A DNA stretch of 64,000 nt from Malania oleifera (GCF_029873635.1 NC_080425.1:42974890-43038889); one strand, 5' to 3'; shown: positions 45,800-57,914, numbered from the stretch's first letter. Numbers and translations are program-made. Notes: generated by a model from the sequence alone, not told the origin.

Positions 45800-46740
45800 A
45801 TTATTTCTATATCCTCCAAAAACCTAGAGTGGTTTTCTTATTAATGATATAGTAAATTCATTGCCCATGTTAGAGGTTCACCCTTCAAAAATCTAGAGCA
45901 GTATTCTTACTAATGGTACAATGGTTCATTGCCTATGCCAGAGGTTTATTCCCCCGAAAACCTAGAGTGATTTTCTCACTAATAACACAATGGTTCATTG
46001 CCTATGTCAAAGGTTCATCCATCGAAAACCTAAAGTGATTTTCTTACCCAAGCAACACTTTTTTATTGCTCATGCCAGAGGTTCATTCCTCCAAAAACCT
46101 AGAGTGGTATTTTAGCAATGACGCAGTAGTTCATTTCCCATATTAGAGGTACACCCCTTGAAAACCTAGAGTGATTATCTCACGAACAACACAATTGTTT
46201 GTTATCGATTCCAGAGGTTTGTTCTCCTAAGAACCTAGAGTGGTTTTCCCACTGATGACACAATGGTGTTGACTATGTTAGAGGTTCACCCCTAAAGAAA
46301 CTAAAGGAGTTTTCTCATTAATGGTACAATCATTTGTTGTCTATGCAAAGGTTCATTCCCCTCAAAATCCTAAAGTAGTTTTCTCATTGATGACACAGTG
46401 GTCCATTGCTTATGTCAAAGGTTCATGCCCAAATATCTAGAGTGTTTTTCTCACCGATTGTACAATAGTCCATTACCCATGCTAGAGGTTTATTCCCTTT
46501 GAAAACCTAGAGTGATTTTCTTACCATGGTCACAATGGTTTGTTGCCCGTGTCAGAGGTTCACTCATAAAAAACCTAGAGTGATTTTCTCACCAATAGTA
46601 CTGTTGTTCATTGCCCATGCGAGAGGTTCATTCCTCAATAACCTAGAGTGTTTTTCTTACCTACAACACAGTGGTTCATTGCTCATGTCCAATGTTCACC
46701 AATGACATGGTGGTCCGTTTCCCATGTTATATGTTCATCT
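45800..46740 (+). repeat. 68-bp minisatellite, about 13 units
   Basis: The anchor CCTAGAGTG recurs at 45824, 45894, 45962, 46030, 46099, 46166, 46235, 46301, 46370, 46437, 46507, 46575 and 46643 (spacing 66-70). Each unit also holds GGTTCATTGCCCATG and AGAGGTTCA motifs. It precedes a polypurine tract and LTR-like start, so it probably lies in the 3' interior of a large gypsy element; tandem arrays there are known in Tat/Ogre elements. Confidence 0.85.
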
Positions 46741-46854
46741 GAGTCTCCTATACCCTTAGAGTCTTGATTTGCATTGTCTCCATCCAAAATTAGGCTCTAA
46801 ATCTTTATATGTTCATTACTATAGAATGTCAAACTAACCTTCTATGGCAACAAA

Positions 46855-46872
46855 CACAAAATGAGGGGCAAT
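46855..46872 (+). promoter_or_regulatory. Polypurine tract-like sequence
   Basis: AAAATGAGGGGCAAT just before TGTTGACACC. Typical arrangement at the 3' LTR of Tat/Ogre-type gypsy elements, in plus orientation. Confidence 0.55.
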
Positions 46873-48300
46873 TGTTGACACCTAATTTTGTTCAAATTGA
46901 ATTTAATTGGAGAATATGAGAGTCTAATTAGTTTCGACATGGTCACCAACGATGGTCAGGCAAGAGAAGAACAGGTGGGTTTTCTCAAATTTTAAGTCTT
47001 AATTTTGGTCAAAAAATGTTCCTATGGTCGAAAGGAGAAGAATGGCAGTGGTTAGGCATGAAAAGAACAAAAATGAAGCCATAACGAGCATATTTTGATT
47101 TAAGGTTTTTGACGTATTCGCCGGTGATTCACATGAGAAGATGACCCCTCCTTGCACGTGCCACAAATGTGTTGCTCCTACTCTAAACTATTGAACTGGT
47201 TGACCGGTCCAACTAACTAGTCGATGGGTCTATCGTGTTTTTTTAATTTTTATTTCTTTATCTATTTATTTAATTTGATAAATTTGCTTTAAACTTAAAA
47301 ATAAATCAAAATATTTTTTAAAATTGAAAATTTTTGAGAAAATATAGGAGATAACTAGAAAAAAATTTATTTTAAAACCATTTTCTTAATCTATTTTATT
47401 TATTATTTATTTCTTTTTTTTTTTCTTTAATTTGGTTGTTTCTAATCCAAAAATATTTTCTTTCAAGTTTTTAGAGAGTTTCTATTTAGTAATTTTAGAA
47501 CAATTTTCACATTTAGGGATTTTTATGTTAGTTTTTTTTTTTCCTTTTCAAATATTTTTTTATTAATATTTCTCATTTTTTCTTATATTTTTGGCCTATA
47601 CAAATCATAAAAATTTCAAAAAAATTCCTTAAAAAATATCAAAAGTTTTAAAAGGGATTATTACTCTATTTTTAAGGTTGAGAAGTGTTTTAAACCATTT
47701 GCATCTTAATTTGAGTGTAAGAGTCGAAAAAAATGTATAGAAATTGAGTCTCTATGGCCATCGATACATAATTTTGTTTGTATTTATTTATTATTTATTT
47801 TTAAATACTTGGATGACTGAATTGTGCCAAAATTAAGTGGAATGACACTTTGATAATATTTTTTTGGGCTCATGATAGTTTGAATTGCATATGATGTCTC
47901 AATGACATGTGATACTACTTTGACATGATATAATTGTGACTTATTTGAAACCATGATTGAATTCCATTTAGAGTGTTGTATGGTGGGATGTTTGAAAATT
48001 TGAAAATCCTAAAATTCTTTAAGGAATCCGATGATGGACCTCAAAGTGGGATCTTGTGCATATCATAGAAGATCTCGAGATGAGCATGATGTCGTCTTGT
48101 GCGGGGTTGACCCAATATATAATTGAGGGTAAATATACATCAAAGCACATTCACACAATAAAATTTATCCTATGACGGACCCCAATGTGGTATCTTGTTC
48201 ATGCTTTCGACGATCTCGAAATAAGAAAAGAATAAACATTTCATGGTAAAATTTGGAGATAATTATTCTTTATGCCGTGGTTAAAAAGTTTTAAATTGTT
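46873..48300 (+). mobile_element. Probable 3' LTR of a Tat/Ogre-like gypsy element (right border unresolved)
   Basis: Starts TGTTGACACCTAATTTTG after a purine tract. Interior contains T-rich stretches (47230-47640) and two imperfect copies, about 147 bp apart, of a 55-bp block with GGACC(T/C)CAA(A/T)GTGG and GATCTCGA (48026 and 48173). I could not find the CA end or a target duplication; the right border is a guess. Confidence 0.4.
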
Positions 48301-48672
48301 ATTTATTTTTATGGCAATAATATATTTTTTACAAGAACTACCAAATTCTTAATATTATAATTATGCTATTCATAAGAATATATACCAAACACAACTCTAA
48401 GCGATTACACTGAAAGTTTATTGTTTGGACAGAGACATTGAGCAATATTGGGTTAATTAAATGGGAAGACAATAACACTAACATTCTCTTATGCTCATTT
48501 ATATATAATGATTTAGACAGATCGGAGTGCACTTCTTCACAAAGTCGATCATGCAAATTAGGCGTCACACAATGAAAGAGTACCCAGCTGCATCATGCGA
48601 TGAGCAAGGTAGGATTTATTTACTGATCATCGATCATAAGGGTAACTAGCAAATAGATCATTCGTTGCCAAA
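48301..48672. other. 3' flank of the proteinase inhibitor gene
   Basis: A/T-rich with no transposon feature recognised. The 76-codon minus frame (48338-48568) has no family resemblance. Confidence 0.35.
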
Positions 48673-48678
48673 TTTATT
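48673..48678 (-). terminator. Probable polyadenylation signal (AATAAA)
   Basis: AATAAA on the minus strand about 125 bp downstream of the stop codon at 48800, a normal plant 3'-UTR distance. Confidence 0.5.
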
Positions 48679-48799
48679 GATTAATTACCTTGGCTACTGC
48701 TTGCAATTACACCAAGCAAGCATGCATATATCTTATGTATATATAATTATAAATACTACATATATGTAATAATGTAAAAGTTCAAGTTATTTAATTCGA

Positions 48800-49167
48800 T
48801 CAGTTGCAGTAGATGTTGTTGCCATTGGTGAGATGGAGGGTGCAGTTCTTAGGAGCTAAGCAACAGTTGCAGGAACCTTTCAGCCTTTGGTCGCCGGAAG
48901 TGGCGCAAGTCATGTAATCCACTTGCAGGCAGAAAAGAGGGCACGCCTCCGCCAGTTCCCTTGCGCTTGTCTCACCCATAAGCATTAAACCTGCATATAT
49001 CATATATGCAGGCATGCAATCATTGAACTAAAAAGCTAAAGCTGTAGTGTTTGCGTCTGCCTATATATATATATATAAGAATTAAATTAAGGAGAAAGGA
49101 GCTGAGAATATGTACCACAGAGAAGGAGAAGAACCATCACCACCGGAAACCTTGAGGTGCTCTTCAT
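48800..49167 (-). CDS. Potato type II (Pin2) proteinase inhibitor, single-domain, two exons
   Basis: The only intact host-type gene seen. Exon 1 is 49167-49116 (ATG with A at -3), exon 2 is 48990-48800; the intron (125 bp) starts GTACAT and ends TATGCAG and falls after the first base of a Gly codon. The join is in frame and gives 80 residues. Residues 1 to about 28 form a hydrophobic signal peptide (PVVMVLLLLCG), so secretion is expected. The mature part has eight cysteines spaced C-x3-C-x7-C-x11-C-x-C-C-x5-C-x11-C, with DYMTC and CNCCLAPKNC as the family's signature, so one inhibitor repeat. Pin2 genes characteristically have one intron in the signal-peptide region, matching here. Known members inhibit chymotrypsin- or trypsin-like serine proteases and are often wound- or floral-expressed; target specificity cannot be told here. 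The TATA box is uncertain: CATAAATG about 50 bp upstream of the ATG is the best candidate. Confidence 0.88.
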
Positions 49168-49284
49168 GTTTTCGATTAATATGGAGTCGAGTAAGATGCA
49201 GAAAGGTGCACATTTATGAAGAGATATTACGCAGGGCTGTGGTGTGAATACATGTGTGTACAGAAGAAATCAAGCCCTTAATAA

Positions 49285-49460
49285 TCCTCATTGTCAACAG
49301 TCAACACAAAAAAAAATAAAAAAAATAAATGTGATAGTTGCAAAAGTGGAAAACATGCACATGGACTAAGTTGAGTCCATCCTTATTGTCAACAGTCAAC
49401 ACAAATAAAAAAATAAAAAAATAAGATAGTTGAAAAAGTGGAGAACATGCACATGGATTA
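49285..49460. repeat. Tandem duplication of about 95 bp in the 5' flank of the inhibitor gene
   Basis: ATTGTCAACAGTCAACACAAA at 49290 recurs at 49385; each is followed by an A-rich run, GATAGTTG-AAAAGTGGA and ACATGCACATGGA. The second copy ends where a family A LTR inserted (49461). Two GTCAAC/GTTGAC (W-box-like TTGAC) motifs occur per copy. Confidence 0.85.
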
Positions 49461-51376
49461 TGTTAGCTTTGGTGCGATCCCAAAAGTGGGGTGAATTGGT
49501 ATTTATAAATTTATTCCCAAGTTCAATCCACTAAACATAAGCTTAAGGTCAATCTATGCAATAAATAAATAAACATACACGTGCAGTAAAGTAAAGTGCG
49601 GAAAAAGTAAATGATACACGCGATATGTTATCGAGGTTCGGCCAAAGTGCCTACGTCCCTGACTTGGCTAACAAGTACAAAGATTACCACTATAAGCTCA
49701 CTTAACGGATGGAGCGACACCTAAACAATCAGGTCAATTAGCACAGGGTTCAACCTCAACCTTTACAACCAGGTCAATTAACACAGGGCTGACCTCAACT
49801 TACACAATCCTTTTGAACTAGATTATCGCCCCCCTCAGGCCACGCCTAGAATACAACGGATTTCTCAATAAAAATTGTGTACAATAAATGTGCTTCTCAA
49901 CTAAGCAGATATGTACTGCAATAAGCACAATATTATCAATGCACTACCAAAAAATAGGATTTGATAAGTTCAGTGTAGTCTAATTGTAGGATTTGATAAA
50001 CTCAGCGTAGTCTAAGTGTCTACTCTCAAATATCTATGCAAATATTGCAATTAGTACGTGAGAGTGTAAATGATATGATCTTTGTGTCAGAATGATGATT
50101 TCAATCACAATGTACAAACAAAGATCCTTAGCACACTTTAAATATCTCAACAAATATTTTTGTACAAATATAAACCTTAAGAGATATTCAGATTTAATTT
50201 ATAAAATGATTTGATCTTTGTGTTCAATAAGATAAAATCAATCAAAGGATATTTCAACAAAAATCTCTTTACGTATGCACAAATATCTCAAAAAAATATT
50301 TCTCAAAGTAAATCACACGAAATATTTAAAATCGGTTTGTAAAAATTATTTGATCTTTATGTTAAGATGATATTATCAATCAAGAGGTACACTAACAAAG
50401 ATCTTCACAAACAAAATATCCAAAAAGTATTTTTCTCAAAAATAAGCACACGGGATATTTGAAAACGGTTCGTAAAAGTTTATTTCACAAACAAAAAACA
50501 ATACGAACTCTTGAGTATTGCAATGATAATGCAAAACTCACAAGCTCTACGAAGTTTTCCTACGGAAGACTTATTAATGAAGTCTCCTAGAAAAACACAA
50601 GCTTACTCTCGGATAAAAAATATATATCAATCAACTAGAACTAACAAGAGTGTAAGCTTAAATAAAAACTCACAATAGCACTCTTATTTAGTAAGGTTTG
50701 CAATGAGAATGAGTAAGAATGAAGAAATGAAGCTTGAATATGAGAAATAGAGTTTTTGAAAATCAGAGAAAATTTGCTAATTGTTTTTGCTAATCATACA
50801 CTAATTTTTGCAAATGAGGGGGTATATATAGAGTTCCCCAAAAATATAATCGTTCATGACATGTAGGGTATTATTAAGATTGTTTAAAAACATTTTAGCA
50901 AAAATAACCCCGTTTAAAAACTTTAACCACTGTAAAAGTAATATGCCAACCCAAGAGCACCAGTCGATCGAAGGCAAGGTTCGGTTGACCGAGTTGTGCA
51001 AGTTCGGTCGACTGAGCTAGATTTGAACTAAAAGTTCGGTCGACCAGATATAGTGTCCCAAAGGCAATTTTTCTTTTTTGCACGGTTCAGTCGACAGGGA
51101 GGCTTTGAACTAAGTAATTCTTTTTCTTAAGGTCCATCTATGGTCTTTAACTTATCCATCCTACTATGTAGGTAAAACATTAATTATTATAGACCATTTT
51201 CTTATGTTAATATTATAGACCCAAATAAATGATTAAATTACAATATAACATGAAATAACTTTTAGGGTCTTCAGGTCTTCACTTCATATGCCATGTGTGT
51301 GCACCATATGATACTTCTGATTGGTCCTGCACACAAACTCATCAACCATTAAATATTAGAGCATTTGTCATAATCA
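49461..51376 (-). mobile_element. Family A 3' LTR, interrupted by copia3 (remainder at 59936-59963)
   Basis: Left end TGTTAGCTTTGGTGCGATCCC, preceded by gatta (49456-49460). The LTR breaks at ...TTTGTCATAATCA (51376) and resumes after copia3 with AAATGGGATATGACC...GATCAACA, ending 59963 before a polypurine tract. Total about 1.94 kb. The palindrome array (TTCGGTCGACTGAG types) is at 50955-51095; the TATA box (ATATATAGAG) near 50823. The MSA site is decayed. Confidence 0.88.
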
Positions 51377-53324
51377 TGAAATTAGGAATAGCTTCCCAAG
51401 AGAAAGGGGGGGGGGGTGAATTGGCTTTTTAAAACTTTCTCTTTAGTTCTTTTAAAATCCTTAACTTCTTTTGTGAATAAACCAATTCTTTGACTTGTTT
51501 ATTTATTTTGTCAATCAAACAAGAACAATCAATCAACAAAACAATTAAATAAATTTAAACATTCAATTTTCAACCACACTTTGAAAGTAAAAACAATCAA
51601 ACAATTAATCACAATTTCCAAATCAACACAACCAATTTGATTGCCAAATATAAATTTACTTCAGCACTATAAGATTGATGGAAGCATTCAAGATTAGTAT
51701 ATGTAACTTTCAGCTTTTATGTTGTGTTCAGCCCTATAGTAAATATGAGTTTGAACAAAGCCATGCATACATGAAATTTCTTCTTCAATATAAAATCCAA
51801 TTACTCTTTCCAAACTTCAGAATTCAAATAAACTCTTAGGTTAATTTATCTTTGGGGTGTTTAGCCAAGTAACATACTCCTGTATGGTTTCTGGAAAGAA
51901 TGGTTCAACCAAATATATGTAGTTTATATGATTTTCAAATTCAAATCATCCACGCAGTTTAAATAAGTACTGAAAATAAAGAATAAGGAAAGAGAGAGTG
52001 AGATGGATATTTTTACGAGGTTCGGCTTATACCTAGCCTACGCCCTCACCTTTGGAAAACCACCAAAGGATTACTAAAACCTGTTCCTTTAACGGGTGGA
52101 ACAAACCTTTACAACACTCCTTAGGTAAGGCTAGAGCCCGCCTTCTCCAAACGATATCCCCTCGTCCGGTCACTCCTTAACTAGGCTAGAGCCCACCTCT
52201 CTAAGCAATATCTCCTTGCTTAGCCAACGATCCAAACAACCCTTGGAATTGTCAATCTACAACATACAAATCAAATAGATGCGTACAAAGAACTTGCTCC
52301 TCAAAGAGCTGGTTAGTACAACAATTACAGCACAACTAATATACTTCAAATTCAAAATAGTAAAAGAATGAAGTAAGAAGCTCTATGTAAATATCACCGG
52401 ATTACTTCTCTTTGATGAGGATCAAGAACTTAAATCAGATTCTTCAGATAATTTGTAAAAGCTCAAAGATTTCTCAGAATTTTCGCAGCAATTCAAGGCT
52501 TTTAAAACAAATAGCAAGAGGCTTTGAGTGAAAGATATCTTGAAGGAATTTTCAATGCTTGGTTAATTTGTTTCTCATAAACCATGTATATATAGGCTTC
52601 AAAAACACTTTCATTCGTGCTCCCCAAGTTTACTTGGAGTTCCCTCAAAGTTTCCAAAAATATTAGGGCGCAAGTCAATTAGATTTGAAAAAGAAAAGTT
52701 TAAAAAATCTGCCCGTTGCTGTACTTCGATTGCTTGAAGTGCAACCTCAGTAGCCTAAGGTACGTTAAGGAGCCTGAAGACACAGGGTCAGGCACCTGAA
52801 GGTACACTGCCTGTTTGATTTTCTTCAGCAAAAATCTTCGGTTGCCTGAGGATTTAACCTCAGTCACCTGGGCAGTACAAAACCACTTTCCTTCTTTCTT
52901 TTTCAAAGGCATTTGGTTTCTTTGCTTTCTTACTTTTGAAAAACATTTTTTTGGGGTATTAAAATAAAGTCTGTAAGTCCATATTTATCCCCTAATGAGC
53001 TTCATTTCATTCACAATGACATTTTTAACTTTGAAGTACTTACATGAAGATTTCCCAACAATATGAACATTTCTTATTCTTTGAAACTTCATGATCATCT
53101 TGAAGCTTTAGGTTCATTTCATCTTCAGATGTCTTCTTGCTTTCCGGTTTGATCACTTCTTGACACACCATACACCTTTAAGCTTGATAGTGATCTTTTG
53201 AAGATTTGTTGAGTTTGGCTTTTTCATATTCCTGAAAACATCATTACTTGAACACATAATGTTATTAACCTTTTCTTCATTTGTTATCATCAAAATAAGA
53301 GGTGAAAGCCTTGTTAGGCTAACA
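51377..53324 (-). mobile_element. 3' LTR of copia3 (family C)
   Basis: 1948 bp; minus start TGTTAGCCTAACAAGG at 53324, end CCTAATTTCA at 51377. U3 array with AGGAGCCTGAAG, AGGCACCTGAAGG and CGGTTGCCTGAGG at 52720-52880; TATA box TATATATA at 52587-52594; TTTTTACGAGGTTCGGC block near 52010. Confidence 0.93.
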
Positions 53325-53342
53325 ATCTCCCCCTTTTTTATG
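53325..53342 (-). promoter_or_regulatory. Polypurine tract of copia3
   Basis: AAAAAAGGGGGAGAT on the minus strand next to the LTR start, followed by ATGATGACAAATAAG, complementary to the LTR arm CATTTGTTATCATCA (53278-53292). Confidence 0.9.
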
Positions 53343-54172
53343 ATGACAAATAAGAGCAAAAATTTATGAAAACTTGTAAAACGCTCCCCCTTACAATAAG
53401 CATAGATTCAAGTAATATTGCCCAATATTTGCATTTGCATAGTTTATTTATATAGTTAATTTTCATATTGCATTTTTACTTGAACATTCAGCATAGTATA
53501 TAGTCAACATATAATGTGTGCATATTCAATTCAACTCAATTATTCTATTCAGCTCAAATATTCTATTCAACTCAATATTCCACTCAGCTCAAATATTCAA
53601 TTCATATTTTTGCTTTCTCTAAACCATCTCTCCCCCTTTAACATCATACAAAAAGGGTTACACAATTTTAATATAAAGAGCAAAAAACCATATAGATATG
53701 CATCTAGAGAACCATAAGTAGTACAAATCAAAAACACATCACTAAGATGTGACCTATAGCAGTACAATGCATAATAAAAAGAGCTGTTTTTGAGTTTATG
53801 TCTTAAAAGCTAAGAAATGTTATTATAATGTCCTTCCAATTTTAAAATATAATGCATGATATCAATTGATTAATAGACAAATGATTATACACAAGTGATA
53901 AATCATAACACTCCTCCTGACAATTAGCATACTCAAGCATTTCTTTTAAGTCATAAGTTCAGAATTTAACATGAACATTAGTACTTATAGGACATTAAAC
54001 TTATAACAAAAAATTTCATAGGTTCAGAGTTTTAGAGCTAGAAAGAAATACATATAGAGATTTCTAGTCTTTGCTTACACATACTTCCCCTTTTTTACAT
54101 CCACAAAAAGCAAAGTACATTCAGAATTTAAGCATGTGTAGTATACTAAGTAGCAAAAACACCATCAAAAGT
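53343..54172 (-). other. Non-coding 3' interior of copia3
   Basis: Between the env-position ORF and the polypurine tract. Contains a short ATTCAACTCAATATTC-type repeat (53520-53600). No coding sequence recognised. Confidence 0.6.
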
Positions 54173-55416
54173 CTATGTATCAGAGCCAGTGTCACTCTCT
54201 TTAGCAATTCCTTTTCCTTTGGATTGCTGTGAGCTTCCTTTTTCTTCTTCTTCTTCATCATCTTCCTCTTCCTCAGCTTCCACTTCTTCAGTTTCTTTAG
54301 TTGATGAATCATCACTACGAGGTATGGAGTTAGTGTCCATAGGATCACCGTGTGAGGAACTACCCCGAGTCTGCTCAATGCGCATAAGACGCTGATCTAA
54401 TGAGGAATAATTATCTTGTAGAGTTTTAAGACCCTCATGCATATCTCGGCTAAAAGAGGTGAATTCATTATAGATCGGTGTGAACCATGAGGGAGCTTGA
54501 GAGGCTGAACCCTCTGGCTGACCCTAAGGTGAATGAGGAGGTGTAGCAGCTGCTCTCCATTGTCTCCCTCCTTTTAAAAATCACTCATTATTTCGTATTT
54601 CATATCCCATTTGTTTGAGAGTGGTTGAGGTGAAGAGTTCATATCTGGTCTTTTTTATGAAAAAGTCTGATGAAGATGTGATATTCTGATTTACAAAGAT
54701 CATATTAAGCACTCCCCCGTATGGAAGAGTTATTCGTTTTGCGTCCATCTTTGGCCACATCCACTTCATAATGAGACTAACTAAATCAAGCTTCTTCCCT
54801 TTTAATAGACACCACAACATAAAACAATCGATATATGAGAGATGATCATAAGATCCAACTTGTGGAAAAATATTATTTGTGATGATCTTTTGAAGGATTT
54901 GGGCTTTCAAATTTAGCTGCTTATAAAGTGGCGGATGTCCAAAGTAGTTAGGTTCATTTTTCATAATTAATGGCAAAAACTCTTATGGTGTAAACTCTTG
55001 TTGAAGAATCCAAGATTGAGCAAATGCAGGACATTCAAACTCTCCTGAAGTAATTTGAAGAATGGGAGCCAACGATTGAGAAGTGAGAATTATTTTCCTA
55101 CCCTTGACTTCAGTTGATAAGCTATCCTCTCCTTGAACTAAATTACAATAAAATATTTTGACAAGATTTGGAAAAAATCCTTTAGCTTGGTAAACTATGA
55201 AGTTCTTCCATCCTATGTTTTGAAACAACGGCAGAATATTTAGAATTTTGAGTTGAAGAATTGAACATCAAGGACCTTACCGAATATGGAATCTATGGAC
55301 TGAAGACGGGTTCGATAAACATGCTTTGCATGAGAGGAAACCAGCCATCGATCAATATTAGGATCATCTCTACCAGAAGATGAGCCATGATTTGCCGTTT
55401 GCTTAGTTCGAGGCAT
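54173..55416 (-). pseudogene. Env-position ORF of copia3 (plant transposon-protein family)
   Basis: Homologue of 7221-8355. ATG at 55416 (MPRTKQTANHGSSSGR). Shared blocks: FFPNLVKIFYCNLVQGEDSL, FECPAFAQSWILQQEFTP, YIDCFMLWCLLKGKKLDLVS, LPYGGVLNMIF and TLKQMGYE. The C-terminus holds SLDQRLMRIEQTRGSSSHGD and a Glu-rich acidic tract (EEEEDDEEEEEKG) before the stop at 54173. Broken by a frameshift near 55240 and stops near 54980 and 54575. In the SIRE lineage this location carries env-like genes; here there is no membrane segment. Retention after pol was lost hints the ORF or its RNA matters in cis, or simply that the deletion was confined to pol. Confidence 0.72.
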
Positions 55417-55965
55417 TGTGAGGTTTCTTTGAGCAGCATATGGTTTCTTTCAAACCCTAGAGTATGTATGATCGAACTTAGGAGCTTGAAATCTAAGGTT
55501 TTAGCATTGGAGATTGAAGGGGGTTTGATGTTTGGAACTTCGGGTGAGTGATAGGTCTTAGTTCAGGAGCCTAGAGTTTAGAAGAAATAGGGTTTTGCTC
55601 GTTTAAAATATAAGGAATCTGCCACTTCAGGCGCTTGAAGAATAAGTACAGGCACCTTAAGAATTTTTTGGGTGAAATTTCAATAGGCAGTAGTTGTTCG
55701 GTCATCTGAGGTCTATAGTTTAGGCGCTTGAGGTACATGTAGGAGCCTGAAGTTGTCTGCTCAGTCAACCGAAGTGCTTCAACTTTTGAATTTTCCTTAT
55801 TTCTTTGTTTTGAACCTTTCTAACTTATTTCCCTTATTGTATAATAGTTCAAGTTTCTCTTTTTATTGATATATTCCTATCTTTTAGCAGCACTTAGGTT
55901 ATAAGCCTTTAGAGTTTCCTTTTTGTTTCTTTTAATCATCCAACATTTATGGATCCTTCTACTCT
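55417..55965 (-). promoter_or_regulatory. Internal U3-like promoter region of copia3
   Basis: Array of palindromic units AGGCGCTTGAGG, AGGAGCCTGAAG, TCATCTGAGG and CAGTCAACCGAAG at 55620-55790, then a TATA-like TTATATTTTAAA (minus) at about 55604-55614, then about 190 bp to the ATG. AGGAGCCTGAAG also occurs verbatim in this element's own LTR array (52767-52778), which copia1 lacks. Confidence 0.5.
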
Positions 55966-57870
55966 CTATTTTATTTTTGGTACCCATATCTTCTTGGTTC
56001 CTTTTGATTTGTCAAGGAATGTTTCTTTTATTTTCCACACCTTTTTAGTCTTCACACCCTTTCTCTTAAATGGACATTCAAACTTGTTATGCCCCTTTTT
56101 CTTACATTTATAGAAAATTGTATTTGTGTAGGCTTTGCTAGATGTGGTAGCATAGTCTTTGGATTCTTTTGAGAAATATCCCATATACAGATTCTTTTTT
56201 CTTTTATTTTCAACTCAATTGAACCCAATGCCTTCTTTGTTCAATGACATTCTTTGTGAGCCAATCATCTTATCAAGGTTTTCATTCCCTTTTGTAAAGT
56301 TGTAAATAATTTTATCCTTATCTTTGATTTGATTCTTGAGATCTTTTAACTCTATGTCTTTCTTGTTATCAACCTTCTTTAATGATTTCTCTAATTCTAG
56401 AGATAATTTTCTAATTCTATTCTCTAACTCAGAAATATACATATCTTTCTCATATACCGTAGATGATAAGGATCGAAGGTATTCTATCATTCTTTCATTC
56501 TTGCATTCTAATTTTTTGATTTTTAAGTCTTTTTCCTGTTCAGCAAGATTTTTGGATTCTAATTCTTTTGTCATAGATTCATTCTTAATTTCTATTTTCT
56601 TGATTCTAGAATCTTTTTCTCTTTCTGCAATCTTAAGGGTTTCTATCTCTTGCATTATACCATCATTCATATTTTTTAATGAAGTATTTTGTTTAGTTAC
56701 TTTAATCAGCATCTTATAAACTTTGAATAAATCATTTTGAAGTTCTTCATATGATGGCATGCTTTCATCATCGGATTCATCACAACAAGAATTATTTGAA
56801 GATTTAGATGAGGAACTTTCCTTATTGTTCCAAGCCATAAAGCATGTATAAGAAATCTCTTGGTCACTTGATTCATTTTCTGAACTACTTGTACTCATCA
56901 TGTCCCAAGTAGTGGCTTTCATGACCTTTTTCTTTTTCTTCTTAGCCTCTTTCTTTAGTAGTAGTGGACATTCTGGTTTTATAAGTCCAACTTTATTGCA
57001 ATTGTAGCACGTAGGAGTTTTATTCTTTGATTTCTTACTAACTTCTTCTTCTGATTCATCTTATTCAGATTTTTGATTTCTTCTTCTTAGTATTCTTGCT
57101 AACTTTTTAGATATGAAAGCTACTTCATCTTCATCCATTTCTTCTTCACTACTTGAGTTGTCTTTTAAGGCATTGAAGACTATTGAATCTTGGGTTTTGG
57201 CTTTTCCATTCTTTTCATTCATAGCCATTTCATATGTAAGTAGAGAACCTATAAGCTCATCAAAGGAAGTGGTTTTCAGATTTCTTCCTTCAGTTATGGC
57301 AGTTGCTTTTGGTTCCCATTTTGGTGGCAGCCCTTTAAGAATTTTTCTTGTCATCTCATAAGTAGTGTAAGTTTTTCCTAAGGCATTTAGGGAATTGATT
57401 ATGTGAGTAAACCTGGTATACATGCTAGATATGGATTCATCTGGGTTCATTTTAAATGCTTCATATTCACTTGTAAGCATATCAACCCTATTATCCTTAA
57501 CATCCGTAGTTCCTTCATATGTTACTTCTAGCTTATCCCTTATCTCCTTAGCTATTTTGCAGGTCATGACCCTATTAAATTCATTAGCATCCAAGGCACA
57601 ATATAAAGCATTTATAGCACTTGAATTTGTTTGGAGCATTTTATAATCTTGATCGGTCATATCTTTCTTCTTTTTTGGGATTTGTTTTCCATCTACTATC
57701 TTAGTAGGAATTTGATCTCCATCCATAACAACTTCCCATACTTTCCAATACATCATTTGGAGATAGATTTGCATTCTCTTTTTCCAAAACGTGTAGTTTA
57801 AACCACAAAAGATAGGAGGCCTAGTTGAAGATTGTCCCTCTCCAAAGGGAGCTACGCCTAAGTTAGCCAT
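55966..57870 (-). pseudogene. copia3 gag with two zinc knuckles
   Basis: ATG at 57870 (MANLGVAPFGEGQSS). The first 269 codons are open and carry the copia Gag (UBN2-type) domain: FCGLNYTFWKKRMQIYLQ, FNRVMTCKIAKEIRDKLEV, GLPPKWEPKATAI and LLTYEMAMNEK. A stop near 57061 precedes a zinc knuckle (CYNCNKVGLIKPEC-like, about 56975-57015), a 235-codon coiled-coil-like Glu/Lys/Leu-rich frame (56922-56215), and a second knuckle CYKCKKKGHNKFEC at about 56070-56110. The frame ends at 55966. Better preserved than copia1 gag; with a few breaks, it is probably not translated as one protein. Confidence 0.87.
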
Positions 57871-57914
57871 ATAGATCTATTTATAACTACTTGTTAGGAT
57901 TTGTTATAACCCCT

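Noticed and set aside
45800..46740. Regular repeats that might suggest a CRISPR array
   Set aside because: Units are contiguous and diverged with no unique spacers; eukaryotic minisatellite.
54189..54395. Ser-rich frame on the plus strand
   Set aside because: Antisense shadow of the Glu-rich tail of the env-position ORF.
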